Shown piece after piece: positions 7,822-14,842 of a stretch of 32,018 bases of DNA. A program made the position numbers and the translations under genes. Positions within the stretch are counted from its first letter, which is position 1. Each line of letters starts with the position of its first letter. The notes under the pieces are model-generated. The model saw nothing but the letters and a program-made list of their open reading frames with translations, was not told the DNA's origin and did not search any database. This DNA is from Collinsella aerofaciens (GTDB taxonomy: Bacteria > Actinomycetota > Coriobacteriia > Coriobacteriales > Coriobacteriaceae): positions 1 through 32,018 of the forward strand of contig NZ_CABJFS010000007.1 in NCBI RefSeq assembly GCF_902364945.1, read 5' to 3'.

Positions 7822-7867
7822 AAAATAAAAGTGGTTGGACGGCACATTGATGCACTGTCCAACCACT
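7822..7867 (-). terminator. Intrinsic terminator of trxB
   Basis: On the minus strand, AGTGGTTGGAC pairs with GTCCAACCACT (7857-7867 with 7830-7840), an 11-bp perfect stem with an inner short stem, followed by TTTATTTT. It lies 43 bases past the trxB stop. Confidence 0.88.
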
Positions 7868-7909
7868 ATGTTTAAAGATACCAACCTTACATAAGATATA
7901 TTATCGTAC

Positions 7910-8848
7910 TTATGCGCGTAGGAAAGCGTATGCGCTGGTTGCCGCTATGGCTCCGTCCGAAACGGCGGTCACAACCTGGCGTAAACGCTTGGAACGGATA
8001 TCGCCGGCTGCGAATAAGCCGGGCGAACGGGTAGCCATCGAATCATCAGTGAGAATGCCGCCGTCGGGAGCCAGATCGACTAGATGCTCAACAAGCTCGG
8101 TATGTGGTTGCGTCCCCGTAAAGATAAAAATGCCAAATGACCCAGGTTCAAAGGATTCAGCATGCGTCTTGCCGCTCGCATTGTCCTTGAACGTAATTGT
8201 CGTGGGCATCGCTTCACCAGAAAGCTCAACAATACTAGTTTGGTACCTAACTGAAATATTGTCCTTAGCAAGCACCTTATTCACAACGCCCTCGGGTGCA
8301 CGGAACTGATCGCGACGCAGCACGATGGTCACGCTGCTGGCAATGTCGGACAGGAACAGCGCCTCCTCGCATGCCGAATTGCCGCCTCCGATAACAAAGA
8401 CCTGCTTGCCGCGGAAGAACATGCCGTCACATGTTGCGCAATACGAAACGCCACGACCGCGATACGTGTCCTCGCCAACAAAACCCGCAGGACGCGGCGT
8501 GGCGCCCATGCACGCAATGACGCTCTTGGCCGCTGTGTCGCCCATATCATGATGAATGATAAAGTGAGCCGCATCGGCATCGTAATCGACGCCTGTCACC
8601 ATACTCCATTCAACCTGAGCCCCCAAGCCTTCAGCATGCTGTTGGAACCGCTCACCAAGTTCAGCACCGCTCAGCAGTGGAATGCCAGGATAATTCTCAA
8701 TCTCGTTGGATGTGGCGATCTGTCCGCCCGACATGCCCTGCTCAAGGACAGTCGTCGTCAGGTTGGCGCGCGCCGCATAAATGGCGGCAGCATAACCCGC
8801 GGGACCGCCACCGATAATCGCAACATCGATCGTCTGGTCGGTAGCCAT
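7910..8848 (-). CDS. trxB: Thioredoxin reductase
   Basis: A 312-residue flavoenzyme that passes electrons from NADPH through FAD to thioredoxin. The FAD-binding GGGPAG is at 13-18, the redox-active CATC at 137-140, the NADPH-binding GGGNSA at 154-159, and a C-terminal FAD block GLFAAGDIR follows. Length matches the low-molecular-weight TrxB type. The start is set at the ATG at 8848, with GAGAGGA ahead; the frame is open to 8923 but the extra 25 residues lack any feature of the family. It is a single-gene unit, divergent from the glycosyltransferase at 8967 and ending in a strong terminator. No thioredoxin gene is adjacent. Confidence 0.95.
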   Translation of the reverse strand: MATDQTIDVAIIGGGPAGYAAAIYAARANLTTTVLEQGMSGGQIATSNEIENYPGIPLLSGAELGERFQQHAEGLGAQVEWSMVTGVDYDADAAHFIIHHDMGDTAAKSVIACMGATPRPAGFVGEDTYRGRGVSYCATCDGMFFRGKQVFVIGGGNSACEEALFLSDIASSVTIVLRRDQFRAPEGVVNKVLAKDNISVRYQTSIVELSGEAMPTTITFKDNASGKTHAESFEPGSFGIFIFTGTQPHTELVEHLVDLAPDGGILTDDSMATRSPGLFAAGDIRSKRLRQVVTAVSDGAIAATSAYAFLRA

Positions 8849-8966
8849 GAAGAGTCCTCTCGTCGAAACGTTGTCGTTCTTTGCGCTCATACCCAAATTT
8901 ACGTGAACGTGACACTCATGCACTACAATGATAAATCCGTGTTACAACGTCGAAGGGGAGTTATCG

Positions 8967-10271
8967 ATGGATCAGACGCAGACGAGCGACGACGCTCCCC
9001 TTCTTACGCTCAGCACTCCCCAATCGAAGAAAAAAACCACGCTCTCGGCTCAGCAAAAACCTCTCGTGACCATCGTGCACGCCTCGGTCGGCTCGGGCCA
9101 CAAGGCCGCCGCAAATGCGATTGCGCAGGCATTCGACCTCATCCGCGGCAACAATGGCATCCCCGAGGATGTTGAGATTGAAGTACTCGATATCCTTGAT
9201 TTTGGACGTATTAAATTCGACGGCAATAAAACCGCGGCTTCTTTTACGGGAGCCACGCGCCCCATTTACGACCTGACCTGGCGATATACGCTTACGGGAC
9301 ATCTGCTCTGGGGCGGCGGCACAGCATGGTCGCGAATTATGTTCCCCGCCTTCAACGAATATATTCGTAGCCGCAGGCCCATAGCCGTGGTCGCAACGCA
9401 CATCACAGCAGCCAATGTCGCCGTGGGCGCCCGCGTAATTACGGGTATCGATTATCCGGTCATCTGCGTGCCGACCGACTACGAAGTCGAGGGCTGGTGG
9501 CCCCACAAGGACACCGATTTATTCTGTGTTGCCAACGAATTTATGGCCGAAACGCTACGTCCGCGCAAGGTACCCGAGACAAAGATTCGCATTACCGGCA
9601 TTCCTATTCGCGCCGGATTCGACACGGATTACAATCGCGAGGAAGAGCTAGCCAAGTTCAACCTCCCCACCGACAAGACCGTCGTGCTGGTAATGGCCGG
9701 CGCCAGTTTGCCTCAACCGTACGTTCGCTTTCGCGCGGCGATGGACCACACACTCCCCTTCCTGCGCAGCTTCGAGGACATGCACTTCGTCTTTTTGCCG
9801 GGCAAGGACGCCGAATACGCCGCCCGCCTCAAGACACTCTTCGATGCCATGAAGCTCGAAAATGTCACGGTGCTGGACTATGTCGACGACATGGCGGCCC
9901 TCATGCACGGCTGCGACCTGGCAATTCTCAAATCGGGCGGACTCACCGTCACCGAGTGCCTATGCGCACATCTGCCGATGATCCTGCTGGGCAAGTCCTA
10001 TGGCCAGGAAAAGGCCAACACCACCATGCTCACCGGCATGGGCGCCAGCATGCATGTCACCACCGCACGAGAGCTCATCGTGACGTTGCGTCATCTCCAC
10101 GATCATCCTGAGTCGCTCAAGGCACTGCTCATCAACGGCGAAGTACTACGCCGCCCCCACGCAGCCGAAGACATAGCCATCGCAACCATGGAGCTCGTAG
10201 GCAAACCCCAAAAGCGCAAAAGAGCCTTCTGCCGCTTCTACTGGGGCGGAAAACCCGCGCATATCCGCTAG
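8967..10271 (+). CDS. MGDG-synthase/UgtP-like glycosyltransferase (probable diacylglycerol glycosyltransferase)
   Basis: A 434-residue GT28-type glycosyltransferase. The N-terminal MGDG-synthase block has HASVGSGHKAAANAI (about 38-52), and the C-terminal nucleotide-sugar domain has LVMAGAS and a KSGGLTVTEC acceptor loop. Family members such as plant MGD1 and Bacillus UgtP transfer galactose or glucose to diacylglycerol on the inner membrane face, so a glycolipid or lipoteichoic-acid anchor product is likely; sugar and acceptor are inferred. The ATG at 8967 follows GGGGAG with six bases between. A possible -10 TACAAT lies at 8924-8929 with a weak -35. The frame ends in a basic tail. It stands alone before a hairpin-rich gap. 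Confidence 0.85.
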   Translation: MDQTQTSDDAPLLTLSTPQSKKKTTLSAQQKPLVTIVHASVGSGHKAAANAIAQAFDLIRGNNGIPEDVEIEVLDILDFGRIKFDGNKTAASFTGATRPIYDLTWRYTLTGHLLWGGGTAWSRIMFPAFNEYIRSRRPIAVVATHITAANVAVGARVITGIDYPVICVPTDYEVEGWWPHKDTDLFCVANEFMAETLRPRKVPETKIRITGIPIRAGFDTDYNREEELAKFNLPTDKTVVLVMAGASLPQPYVRFRAAMDHTLPFLRSFEDMHFVFLPGKDAEYAARLKTLFDAMKLENVTVLDYVDDMAALMHGCDLAILKSGGLTVTECLCAHLPMILLGKSYGQEKANTTMLTGMGASMHVTTARELIVTLRHLHDHPESLKALLINGEVLRRPHAAEDIAIATMELVGKPQKRKRAFCRFYWGGKPAHIR

Positions 10272-10284
10272 CGTCTTTATGTCC

Positions 10285-10388
10285 GCTTACCCGCGGGAGG
10301 CCCCTATATATCATCCCATGCTCAAACATTCTCGCTTCGCTGCGAAACTGCGCGTGGGACGATATATAGGGGCCTCCCGCGGGTAAGC
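10285..10388. repeat. Long hairpin repeat element, copy 1
   Basis: A 28-bp perfect inverted repeat (10285-10312 with 10361-10388) continues inward past one mismatch for about 8 bp more, giving a stem of roughly 37 bp. The loop core (10318-10357) reads CATGCTCAAACATTCTCGC, then a short GC hairpin, then GCGAAACTGCGCGTGG. The same core is present in reverse orientation at 10569-10622. There is no T-run, so it is not a simple terminator. Confidence 0.9.
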
Positions 10389-10542
10389 TGCGTTTACGTA
10401 CTAGCAGCTATACCAGATTCCCCTCCAGTAGAATCTGCAAAGGGGAACCAGAAAATATAAATACAGTAAGTCGATGCGACAAAGGAGGCGTCCCTTTATC
10501 GCATCGACTTACTAGAAAAGTAAATATTGTTTCAAGCGAGTA
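10389..10542. other. Gene-free segment between the two hairpin elements
   Basis: No gene is visible. This AT-richer stretch contains AGATTC (10415-10420) and GAATCT (10431-10436) as a short inverted repeat, and the larger hairpin at 10465-10513 listed separately. Confidence 0.5.
10465..10513. repeat. 15+5-bp hairpin between the repeat elements
   Basis: Bases 10465-10479 (AGTAAGTCGATGCGA) pair perfectly with 10499-10513; past one mismatch, AAAGG (10481-10485) pairs with CCTTT (10493-10497) around a seven-base loop. On the minus strand it is followed by GTATTTATATTTT, so it could stop transcription coming from dut, but the tract is interrupted. Confidence 0.7.
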
Positions 10543-10650
10543 GCCGCCCGCCGGGGCTTACCTATATCGTTCCACGCGCAGTTTCGCAGCGAGCGAAGCG
10601 ACGCGAGAATGTTTGAGCATGGAATGATATAGGTAAGCCCCGGGCGGGAG
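10543..10650. repeat. Long hairpin repeat element, copy 2 (opposite orientation)
   Basis: An 18-bp perfect stem (10551-10568 with 10626-10643) extends inward past one mismatch by TTCCA/TGGAA and outward imperfectly through GCCCGC-like sequence. The loop core is the reverse complement of copy 1 with about nine extra bases in its GC mini-hairpin. Stem sequences differ from copy 1 but stay paired. It ends 14 bases past the dut stop. Confidence 0.88.
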
Positions 10651-10663
10651 GGATACGAGCGCC

Positions 10664-11107
10664 CTAGGCGATGCCGCTGGAGCCGAAGCCTCCTTTGCCT
10701 CGGTCGGTTTCGTCTAGTTCTTCTACTTCTATGAGATTGACCGTGGGGACTTCTTGGATGACGAGTTGGGCTATGCGGTCGCCTTTGTTGATTTGGATGT
10801 CGTTGGTGGGATCCAGGTTGATGAGGATAACCTTGAGTTCTCCTCGGTAGTGAGCGTCGATGAGGCCCGGCGTGTTGACTATAGACAAGCCCTGCTTGAT
10901 GGCCAAGCCGCTGCGGGGCTGGACGAAGCCGGCGTAGCCATCGGGCAGGGCGATGGCCAGCCCCGTAGAGACCAGACGGCGTTCGAAGGGCTTCAGGACG
11001 CAGTCTTCGTTGGAGCGTAGATCCAAGCCGGCATCGGTGGGATGGGCGTATTTGGGAAGCTCGACGGTGGGGTCGAGACGCTTTATGTTGACGGTAATGT
11101 TGGACAT
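10664..11107 (-). CDS. dut: dUTP diphosphatase
   Basis: A 147-residue trimeric-type dUTPase that converts dUTP to dUMP and pyrophosphate, keeping uracil out of DNA and feeding dTMP synthesis. All five motifs are present: DAGLDLRS (26-33), [10 protein letters not shown] (64-73), the [13 protein letters not shown] block with the catalytic Asp (78-90), GDRIAQLVI (109-117) and the C-terminal [10 protein letters not shown] arm (136-145). It starts four bases after the nrdR stop with AGGTGA ahead, so the two form an operon concerned with deoxynucleotide supply. The 3' side runs straight into the hairpin repeat region. Confidence 0.96.
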   Translation of the reverse strand: MSNITVNIKRLDPTVELPKYAHPTDAGLDLRSNEDCVLKPFERRLVSTGLAIALPDGYAGFVQPRSGLAIKQGLSIVNTPGLIDAHYRGELKVILINLDPTNDIQINKGDRIAQLVIQEVPTVNLIEVEELDETDRGKGGFGSSGIA

Positions 11108-11111
11108 GGAA

Positions 11112-11555
11112 TCACCTTAGCTTGTCGAGCTCTTGCAGAAATTCATCGACGTCTTTGAAATCGCGGTAGACCGAGGCAAAACGGATGTACGCAACCTTGT
11201 CGATCTTGGCCAAGCGCTTGAGCACCATGTCACCCAACTCATGGGACGTGACGGCCGTCAGTGTGCGAGAGCGCAGCTCGACCTCGATGTCGTCGATAAT
11301 CTCATTGAGCTTCTTAGTGTCGATATCGCGCTTGATGGTGGCGCGCATCAAGCCGACGAGCAGCTTATTGCGATCGAACCGCTGCTTGGTTCCGTCTGAC
11401 TTAATGACCTCGATAGGGTCCTCGCATCGCTCGAACGTTGTAAAGCGATAGTTACACGAGCAACATTCGCGACGGCGCTTAATGGTGTTATTTGACTCCT
11501 GCATACGGGAATCAACGACGCGGGTATGTGCCTTGCCGCATTTGGGACAGCGCAT
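11112..11555 (-). CDS. nrdR: Transcriptional repressor NrdR
   Basis: A 147-residue regulator of ribonucleotide reductase genes. The N-terminal zinc ribbon has CPKC (3-6) and CCSC (31-34), and an ATP-cone domain covers about residues 46-136 ([18 protein letters not shown]). NrdR senses ATP/dATP and represses nrd operons; none is in the window. The ATG at 11555 has a near-ideal AGGAGG. A 12-bp perfect inverted repeat (11550-11561 with 11582-11593) would pair the start codon with upstream sequence, which suggests translational control. It follows the LysM gene by about 50 bases and precedes dut by four. Confidence 0.96.
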   Translation of the reverse strand: MRCPKCGKAHTRVVDSRMQESNNTIKRRRECCSCNYRFTTFERCEDPIEVIKSDGTKQRFDRNKLLVGLMRATIKRDIDTKKLNEIIDDIEVELRSRTLTAVTSHELGDMVLKRLAKIDKVAYIRFASVYRDFKDVDEFLQELDKLR

Positions 11556-11593
11556 GGTACCTCCTCTTAAACGATAACAAGGGTACCATGCGC
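11550..11593 (-). promoter_or_regulatory. Inverted repeat covering the nrdR start codon
   Basis: GCGCATGGTACC (11550-11561) and GGTACCATGCGC (11582-11593) are a 12-bp perfect inverted repeat with a 20-base loop. In the minus-strand mRNA the downstream arm contains the nrdR ATG and the end of its ribosome site, while most of AGGAGG lies in the loop. Confidence 0.7.
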
Positions 11594-11606
11594 AGCGCGA
11601 TAATGA

Positions 11607-12056
11607 TTACGAACGAGCAGGAACCTTAAGATGCGCACCGGCGGCGAGCGAACCATGCTCCAGATGATTGACGTTACGGATCATGTCGGAAGTCTCTTGC
11701 GTGGAAAGGCCTTCGATTGGATATTCCTCGGCAAGCGACCAAAGAGAATCGCCAGTCTGAACGCGAATGGTCTCGTAAGTAATGTTGGAAACGGACTCGG
11801 CATACGCGGCGTGACGAGCGCTAAAGACCGAAGTAGCGAGGACAAAGAAGAGCGTAAGCGCAACGGCGACGGCGACAATCGTCGGAACCTTCAGGGCAAC
11901 GCGGGCCGGCGCGACTACAGTCTGCTGATTGCGAGCAGGCTTTACGGTCAAAGGTTGAATGCCGGAGCGGCCACCCTGAACAACCGTAAAAGTGGGTTCT
12001 GCAGGCGTCTCGAGCTTAAGGGCGAGGTTTCCCTGGACCATATTCGTTGCGTTCAT
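11607..12056 (-). CDS. LysM-domain membrane protein, probable SOS cell-division inhibitor (YneA/DivS-like)
   Basis: A 149-residue protein with a cytoplasmic N-terminal part, one transmembrane segment (about 58-79) and an extracellular LysM domain (about 96-145, VQTGDSLWSLAEEYP). LysM binds peptidoglycan. A small LysM membrane protein divergent from lexA is the arrangement of Bacillus yneA, Corynebacterium divS and M. tuberculosis Rv2719c, which delay division during DNA damage. Its promoter here carries a LexA-type box between -35 and -10. Two adjacent ATGs (12059, 12056) follow GAGGAG; the second has better spacing. Function is inferred from context and architecture, since LysM proteins are diverse. 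Confidence 0.82.
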   Translation of the reverse strand: MNATNMVQGNLALKLETPAEPTFTVVQGGRSGIQPLTVKPARNQQTVVAPARVALKVPTIVAVAVALTLFFVLATSVFSARHAAYAESVSNITYETIRVQTGDSLWSLAEEYPIEGLSTQETSDMIRNVNHLEHGSLAAGAHLKVPARS

Positions 12057-12127
12057 CATGTTCTCCTCTCGCGTGTTTTGCTGAGAACAGTTTTATCAAG
12101 CCGCGCGGACAAAAATGTCTAGCGCGA

Positions 12128-12139
12128 GAACGAATGTTC
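12128..12139. promoter_or_regulatory. LexA-type SOS box 1
   Basis: GAACGAATGTTC, a perfect GAAC-N4-GTTC dyad, lies just downstream of the -10 of the LysM-gene promoter. Confidence 0.85.
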
Positions 12140-12146
12140 GGTTATT

Positions 12147-12174
12147 ATTATCTTCGAACAGTTGTTCCTGTCAA
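12147..12174 (-). promoter_or_regulatory. Promoter of the LysM/nrdR/dut genes
   Basis: On the minus strand: consensus -35 TTGACA (12169-12174), a 16-bp spacer and -10 GATAAT (12147-12152, 5 of 6). SOS box 2 fills the spacer, so LexA binding would block RNA polymerase directly. Confidence 0.82.
12156..12167. promoter_or_regulatory. LexA-type SOS box 2
   Basis: GAACAGTTGTTC, a perfect GAAC-N4-GTTC dyad, sits between the -35 and -10 elements of the LysM-gene promoter. Confidence 0.88.
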
Positions 12175-12183
12175 GCAAAATTC

Positions 12184-12195
12184 GAACATTTGTTT
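12184..12195. promoter_or_regulatory. LexA-type SOS box 3
   Basis: GAACATTTGTTT within CGAACATTTGTTTG has one half-site change from GAAC-N4-GTTC. It lies 24 bases before the lexA start and probably serves autorepression. Confidence 0.7.
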
Positions 12196-12219
12196 GACAT
12201 GGGTAGAGAGGATGCCCTG

Positions 12220-12864
12220 ATGGCTCGCAAAATTACCAAGCGTCAGCAGCAAATTTACGACTTCATCAAGGAATATCAGCAGGAGAAGGGTTATCCGCCC
12301 AGCGTGCGCGAGATGGCTTCTGCCGTGGGCCTTTCCTCCCCCAGCACCGTGCACGCCCATCTCTCTGCCCTGGAGGCGCGCGGGCTACTCAAGCGCGATG
12401 CCACCAAACCGCGCGCCCTGGAACTCTTTAACGAGGACGGTTCCTCTGTCTCAATTTCTAAATCTGACGAGCCCACCGCACCTCGCGGAACGGTCTCGCT
12501 ACCGCTCGTTGGTCGCGTCGCGGCAGGGATTCCCATTCTGGCCGAGCAGAATATTGAAGACACGTTTACTATCCCGACCGAAATCGCCACTGATCAGGGT
12601 TCCTTTATCCTTGAGGTGCATGGGAGCTCAATGATCAATGTCGGCATCTTCAATGGCGATTACATCATCGTCCGTGAACAAAAGAGTGCCATGAACGGCG
12701 AAATTGTCGTGGCCATGATTGATGGTTCAGCGACCGTCAAGACGTTCTACAAGGAGCAGGGGCGCGTGCGCTTGCAGCCCGAGAACGACACTATGGAGCC
12801 CATCTATGCGACGAACCCCGTTATTTTGGGTAAAGTTGTCGGTTTAATGCGCCGGTTCTCCTAA
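12220..12864 (+). CDS. lexA: SOS response repressor LexA
   Basis: A 214-residue repressor-protease. The N-terminal winged helix covers about 1-65 (ITKRQQQIYDFI..., SVREMASAVGLSSPSTVHAHL). The self-cleavage bond is A102-G103 in RVAAGIP, with catalytic S137 (HGSSM) and K174 (ATVKTFY). RecA filaments trigger the cleavage. The ATG at 12220 is chosen because GAGAGGA lies seven bases ahead and the length fits the family; the longer frame from 12115 would be coded across the SOS boxes. Three LexA-type boxes lie upstream. Its TAA overlaps the next start by one base (TAATG), so a DUF1624 membrane protein is translationally coupled to lexA. Confidence 0.96.
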   Translation: MARKITKRQQQIYDFIKEYQQEKGYPPSVREMASAVGLSSPSTVHAHLSALEARGLLKRDATKPRALELFNEDGSSVSISKSDEPTAPRGTVSLPLVGRVAAGIPILAEQNIEDTFTIPTEIATDQGSFILEVHGSSMINVGIFNGDYIIVREQKSAMNGEIVVAMIDGSATVKTFYKEQGRVRLQPENDTMEPIYATNPVILGKVVGLMRRFS

Positions 12865-13568
12865 TGCAAAAACGCATCACCATCTTTGATACCGTCCGCG
12901 GGTTTACGATGATTTCTATGGCAGGTTTTCACGCTTGCTATGATCTCGCCTACCTGTACGGCTGGGATATGCCTTGGTTTACCCAGACTGTCTTTCAAGA
13001 CGTCTGGCGCGCCAGCATCAGCTGGGTATTTTTGTTTATCGCGGGTTGGATGTGCACTCTTTCGCGCAACAATATCAAACGTGCCGCCAAATACGCCTTA
13101 GCAGCACTCGTTGTCTGGTTGGCAACAACACTTGTCTCATTCGACGATTCGGTTAATTTTGGCATCATCTACTGCATGGCCGCATGCACCGGCATCGTGG
13201 CGTTGACCGATCCCGTCCTTAAGAAGATAACGGCGAGATGGGGCATGCCCCTATGCCTTGTGTTGTTCGCCCTCACCTGGAGCATCCCCAAAACGATCTA
13301 CCCTGTCCCCTACCTGGCGTGGCTGGGATTTCCGAGCCCTGGGTTTGTCTCAGGTGATTACTACCCCATCATCCCGTTTATCTTTATGTATCTTGCAGGA
13401 TACTTCGCCGCACACATAGCGAAGAGTATCGATAAGACCGTCCCTAGCTGGGCCTACGCCAACCCCCTGCCGGCGCTCGCCAGCCTTGGACGTCACGCTC
13501 TCCCCTTTTATCTGCTGCATCAGCCCATCATTCTGGGCATTTTGGAGATCGTCTACTCGGTGCGATAA
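12864..13568 (+). CDS. DUF1624 / heparan-alpha-glucosaminide N-acetyltransferase-like membrane protein
   Basis: A 234-residue integral membrane protein with about six to seven hydrophobic segments. The N-terminal FDTVRGFTMISMAGFHACYD (8-27) resembles the conserved R...H...D block of the HGSNAT catalytic (DUF1624) family. The human relative moves an acetyl group across the lysosomal membrane to glucosamine; the bacterial substrate is unknown. It overlaps the lexA stop by one base and so should be induced with lexA during SOS, which is unexpected for this family. The last 16 bases overlap the end of convergent hflX, leaving no room for a terminator between them. Confidence 0.75.
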   Translation: MQKRITIFDTVRGFTMISMAGFHACYDLAYLYGWDMPWFTQTVFQDVWRASISWVFLFIAGWMCTLSRNNIKRAAKYALAALVVWLATTLVSFDDSVNFGIIYCMAACTGIVALTDPVLKKITARWGMPLCLVLFALTWSIPKTIYPVPYLAWLGFPSPGFVSGDYYPIIPFIFMYLAGYFAAHIAKSIDKTVPSWAYANPLPALASLGRHALPFYLLHQPIILGILEIVYSVR

Positions 13569-14842
13569 CGCTCGAGCCGCGGTGCAATACGAGCCGGCAG
13601 TTTCGCCACAATGCGAACGCCGTCCTCGAGATATTCCTCATGCAGAAGGGTTCCCTGCTCATGCACCAGCGTGATGAGAGCGCCCTCACGATACGGGATA
13701 TCAGCGGAGAGCAACACATCGGTGGCAGCTGCCTCGCGAGCAATCCGGTCGACGAGATCGTCGAGCCCCTCGCCCGTTTGGGCCGAGAACAGAACGGCCT
13801 CCGGATAGCGACGACGGAAACTCAATCGATCGACGCTATCGAGAAGATCGATTTTATTGAATACGGTCAGCGTTAAACGCTCTCCGGCGCCGATCTCATC
13901 AAGCACGCGGTCGACAGCCTCCAGCTGCCGCTCATAGTCCTCGTCAGACGCATCTACGACTTTGAGAATTAGATCGGCACCCAAAACCTCGGACAGCGTC
14001 GATTTAAAGGCATCGACCAGACCATGCGGCAGCTTTTGAATAAAGCCGACGGTATCGGTAATCGTCATGCCGCGACCGCCGGGCAGACGATACGAACGCG
14101 TCGTCGGGTCGAGCGTAGCAAACAGCTTGTCCTGCGAAAGTACCGTAGAGCCGGTCAGACGATTGAGCAACGTCGATTTACCGGCATTGGTATAACCGGC
14201 TAACGCGACGCGAAACGCCGGGGACTCAATGCGACTCTTGGATTGAACATCGCGACGCTGTTCAACCTGCTTGAGCTCACGACGAAGCGCAGCGATCTTA
14301 TTACGAATGAGGCGACGGTCGACCTCGAGCTGACTTTCGCCCTGACCAAAACGTGAGCCGATGCCGCCGCGCGTCTGCTCCTTAGCGAGATGGCTCCACA
14401 TGCCACGCAGGCGAGGCAACAAATATTGAAGCTGTGCCAGCTGTACCTGCAGGCGTCCCTCACGCGTCTGAGCATGCAGGCCAAAGATATCCAGGATCAG
14501 TGCAGTACGATCGATAATCTTTACCGGCTCGCCCACGGCTTTCTCCAAATAGGATTGCTGCGAGGGGGTCAGGTCGTCGTCAAAAATAACGACATCGGCA
14601 TCCATGCGATGCACCAGGCCGCACAGCTCTTCAACCTTACCGGAACCGATAAACGATTTAGGATACGGCTTTACCAAACGCTGCGACAAGCGTGCCACGC
14701 ACTGGGCACCAGCTGTGTGGGCAAGACGCTCCAGCTCATCAAGCGAGCGATCGAGCGGCCATGCATTGTCGCGCCACTCAACACCAACTAAAATGGCACG
14801 CTCGGGCTCGGGTGCCGTGGGAACAAGGGGGAAACGGGGCAT
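13553..14842 (-). CDS. hflX: GTPase HflX
   Basis: A 429-residue ribosome-associated GTPase that rescues stalled or heat-damaged ribosomes by splitting subunits. The N-terminal HflX domain (about 15-200) ends in a coiled coil with the conserved GGIGSRFGQGESQLEVDRR region (159-177). The G domain has G1 GYTNAGKST (216-224), G3 DTVGF (263-267) and G4 NKID. A short C-terminal domain follows. Its ATG overlaps the miaA stop (TAATG). The miaA-hflX pairing is widespread in bacteria. Its 3' end overlaps the convergent DUF1624 gene by 16 bases. Confidence 0.95.
   Translation of the reverse strand: MPRFPLVPTAPEPERAILVGVEWRDNAWPLDRSLDELERLAHTAGAQCVARLSQRLVKPYPKSFIGSGKVEELCGLVHRMDADVVIFDDDLTPSQQSYLEKAVGEPVKIIDRTALILDIFGLHAQTREGRLQVQLAQLQYLLPRLRGMWSHLAKEQTRGGIGSRFGQGESQLEVDRRLIRNKIAALRRELKQVEQRRDVQSKSRIESPAFRVALAGYTNAGKSTLLNRLTGSTVLSQDKLFATLDPTTRSYRLPGGRGMTITDTVGFIQKLPHGLVDAFKSTLSEVLGADLILKVVDASDEDYERQLEAVDRVLDEIGAGERLTLTVFNKIDLLDSVDRLSFRRRYPEAVLFSAQTGEGLDDLVDRIAREAAATDVLLSADIPYREGALITLVHEQGTLLHEEYLEDGVRIVAKLPARIAPRLERYRTE

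Noticed and set aside
7756..7884. Longer N-terminus of the DUF1836 protein
   Set aside because: The extension overlaps the trxB terminator and the shared motif, while the ATG at 7755 has a strong ribosome site.
10285..10388. Ordinary intrinsic terminator of the glycosyltransferase gene
   Set aside because: The stem of about 37 bp is far longer than usual and no T-tract follows; a terminator role is possible but does not explain the conserved loop.
10285..10650. CRISPR array or insertion-sequence ends
   Set aside because: There are only two copies, inverted rather than direct, without spacers of even size and without any transposase frame between them.
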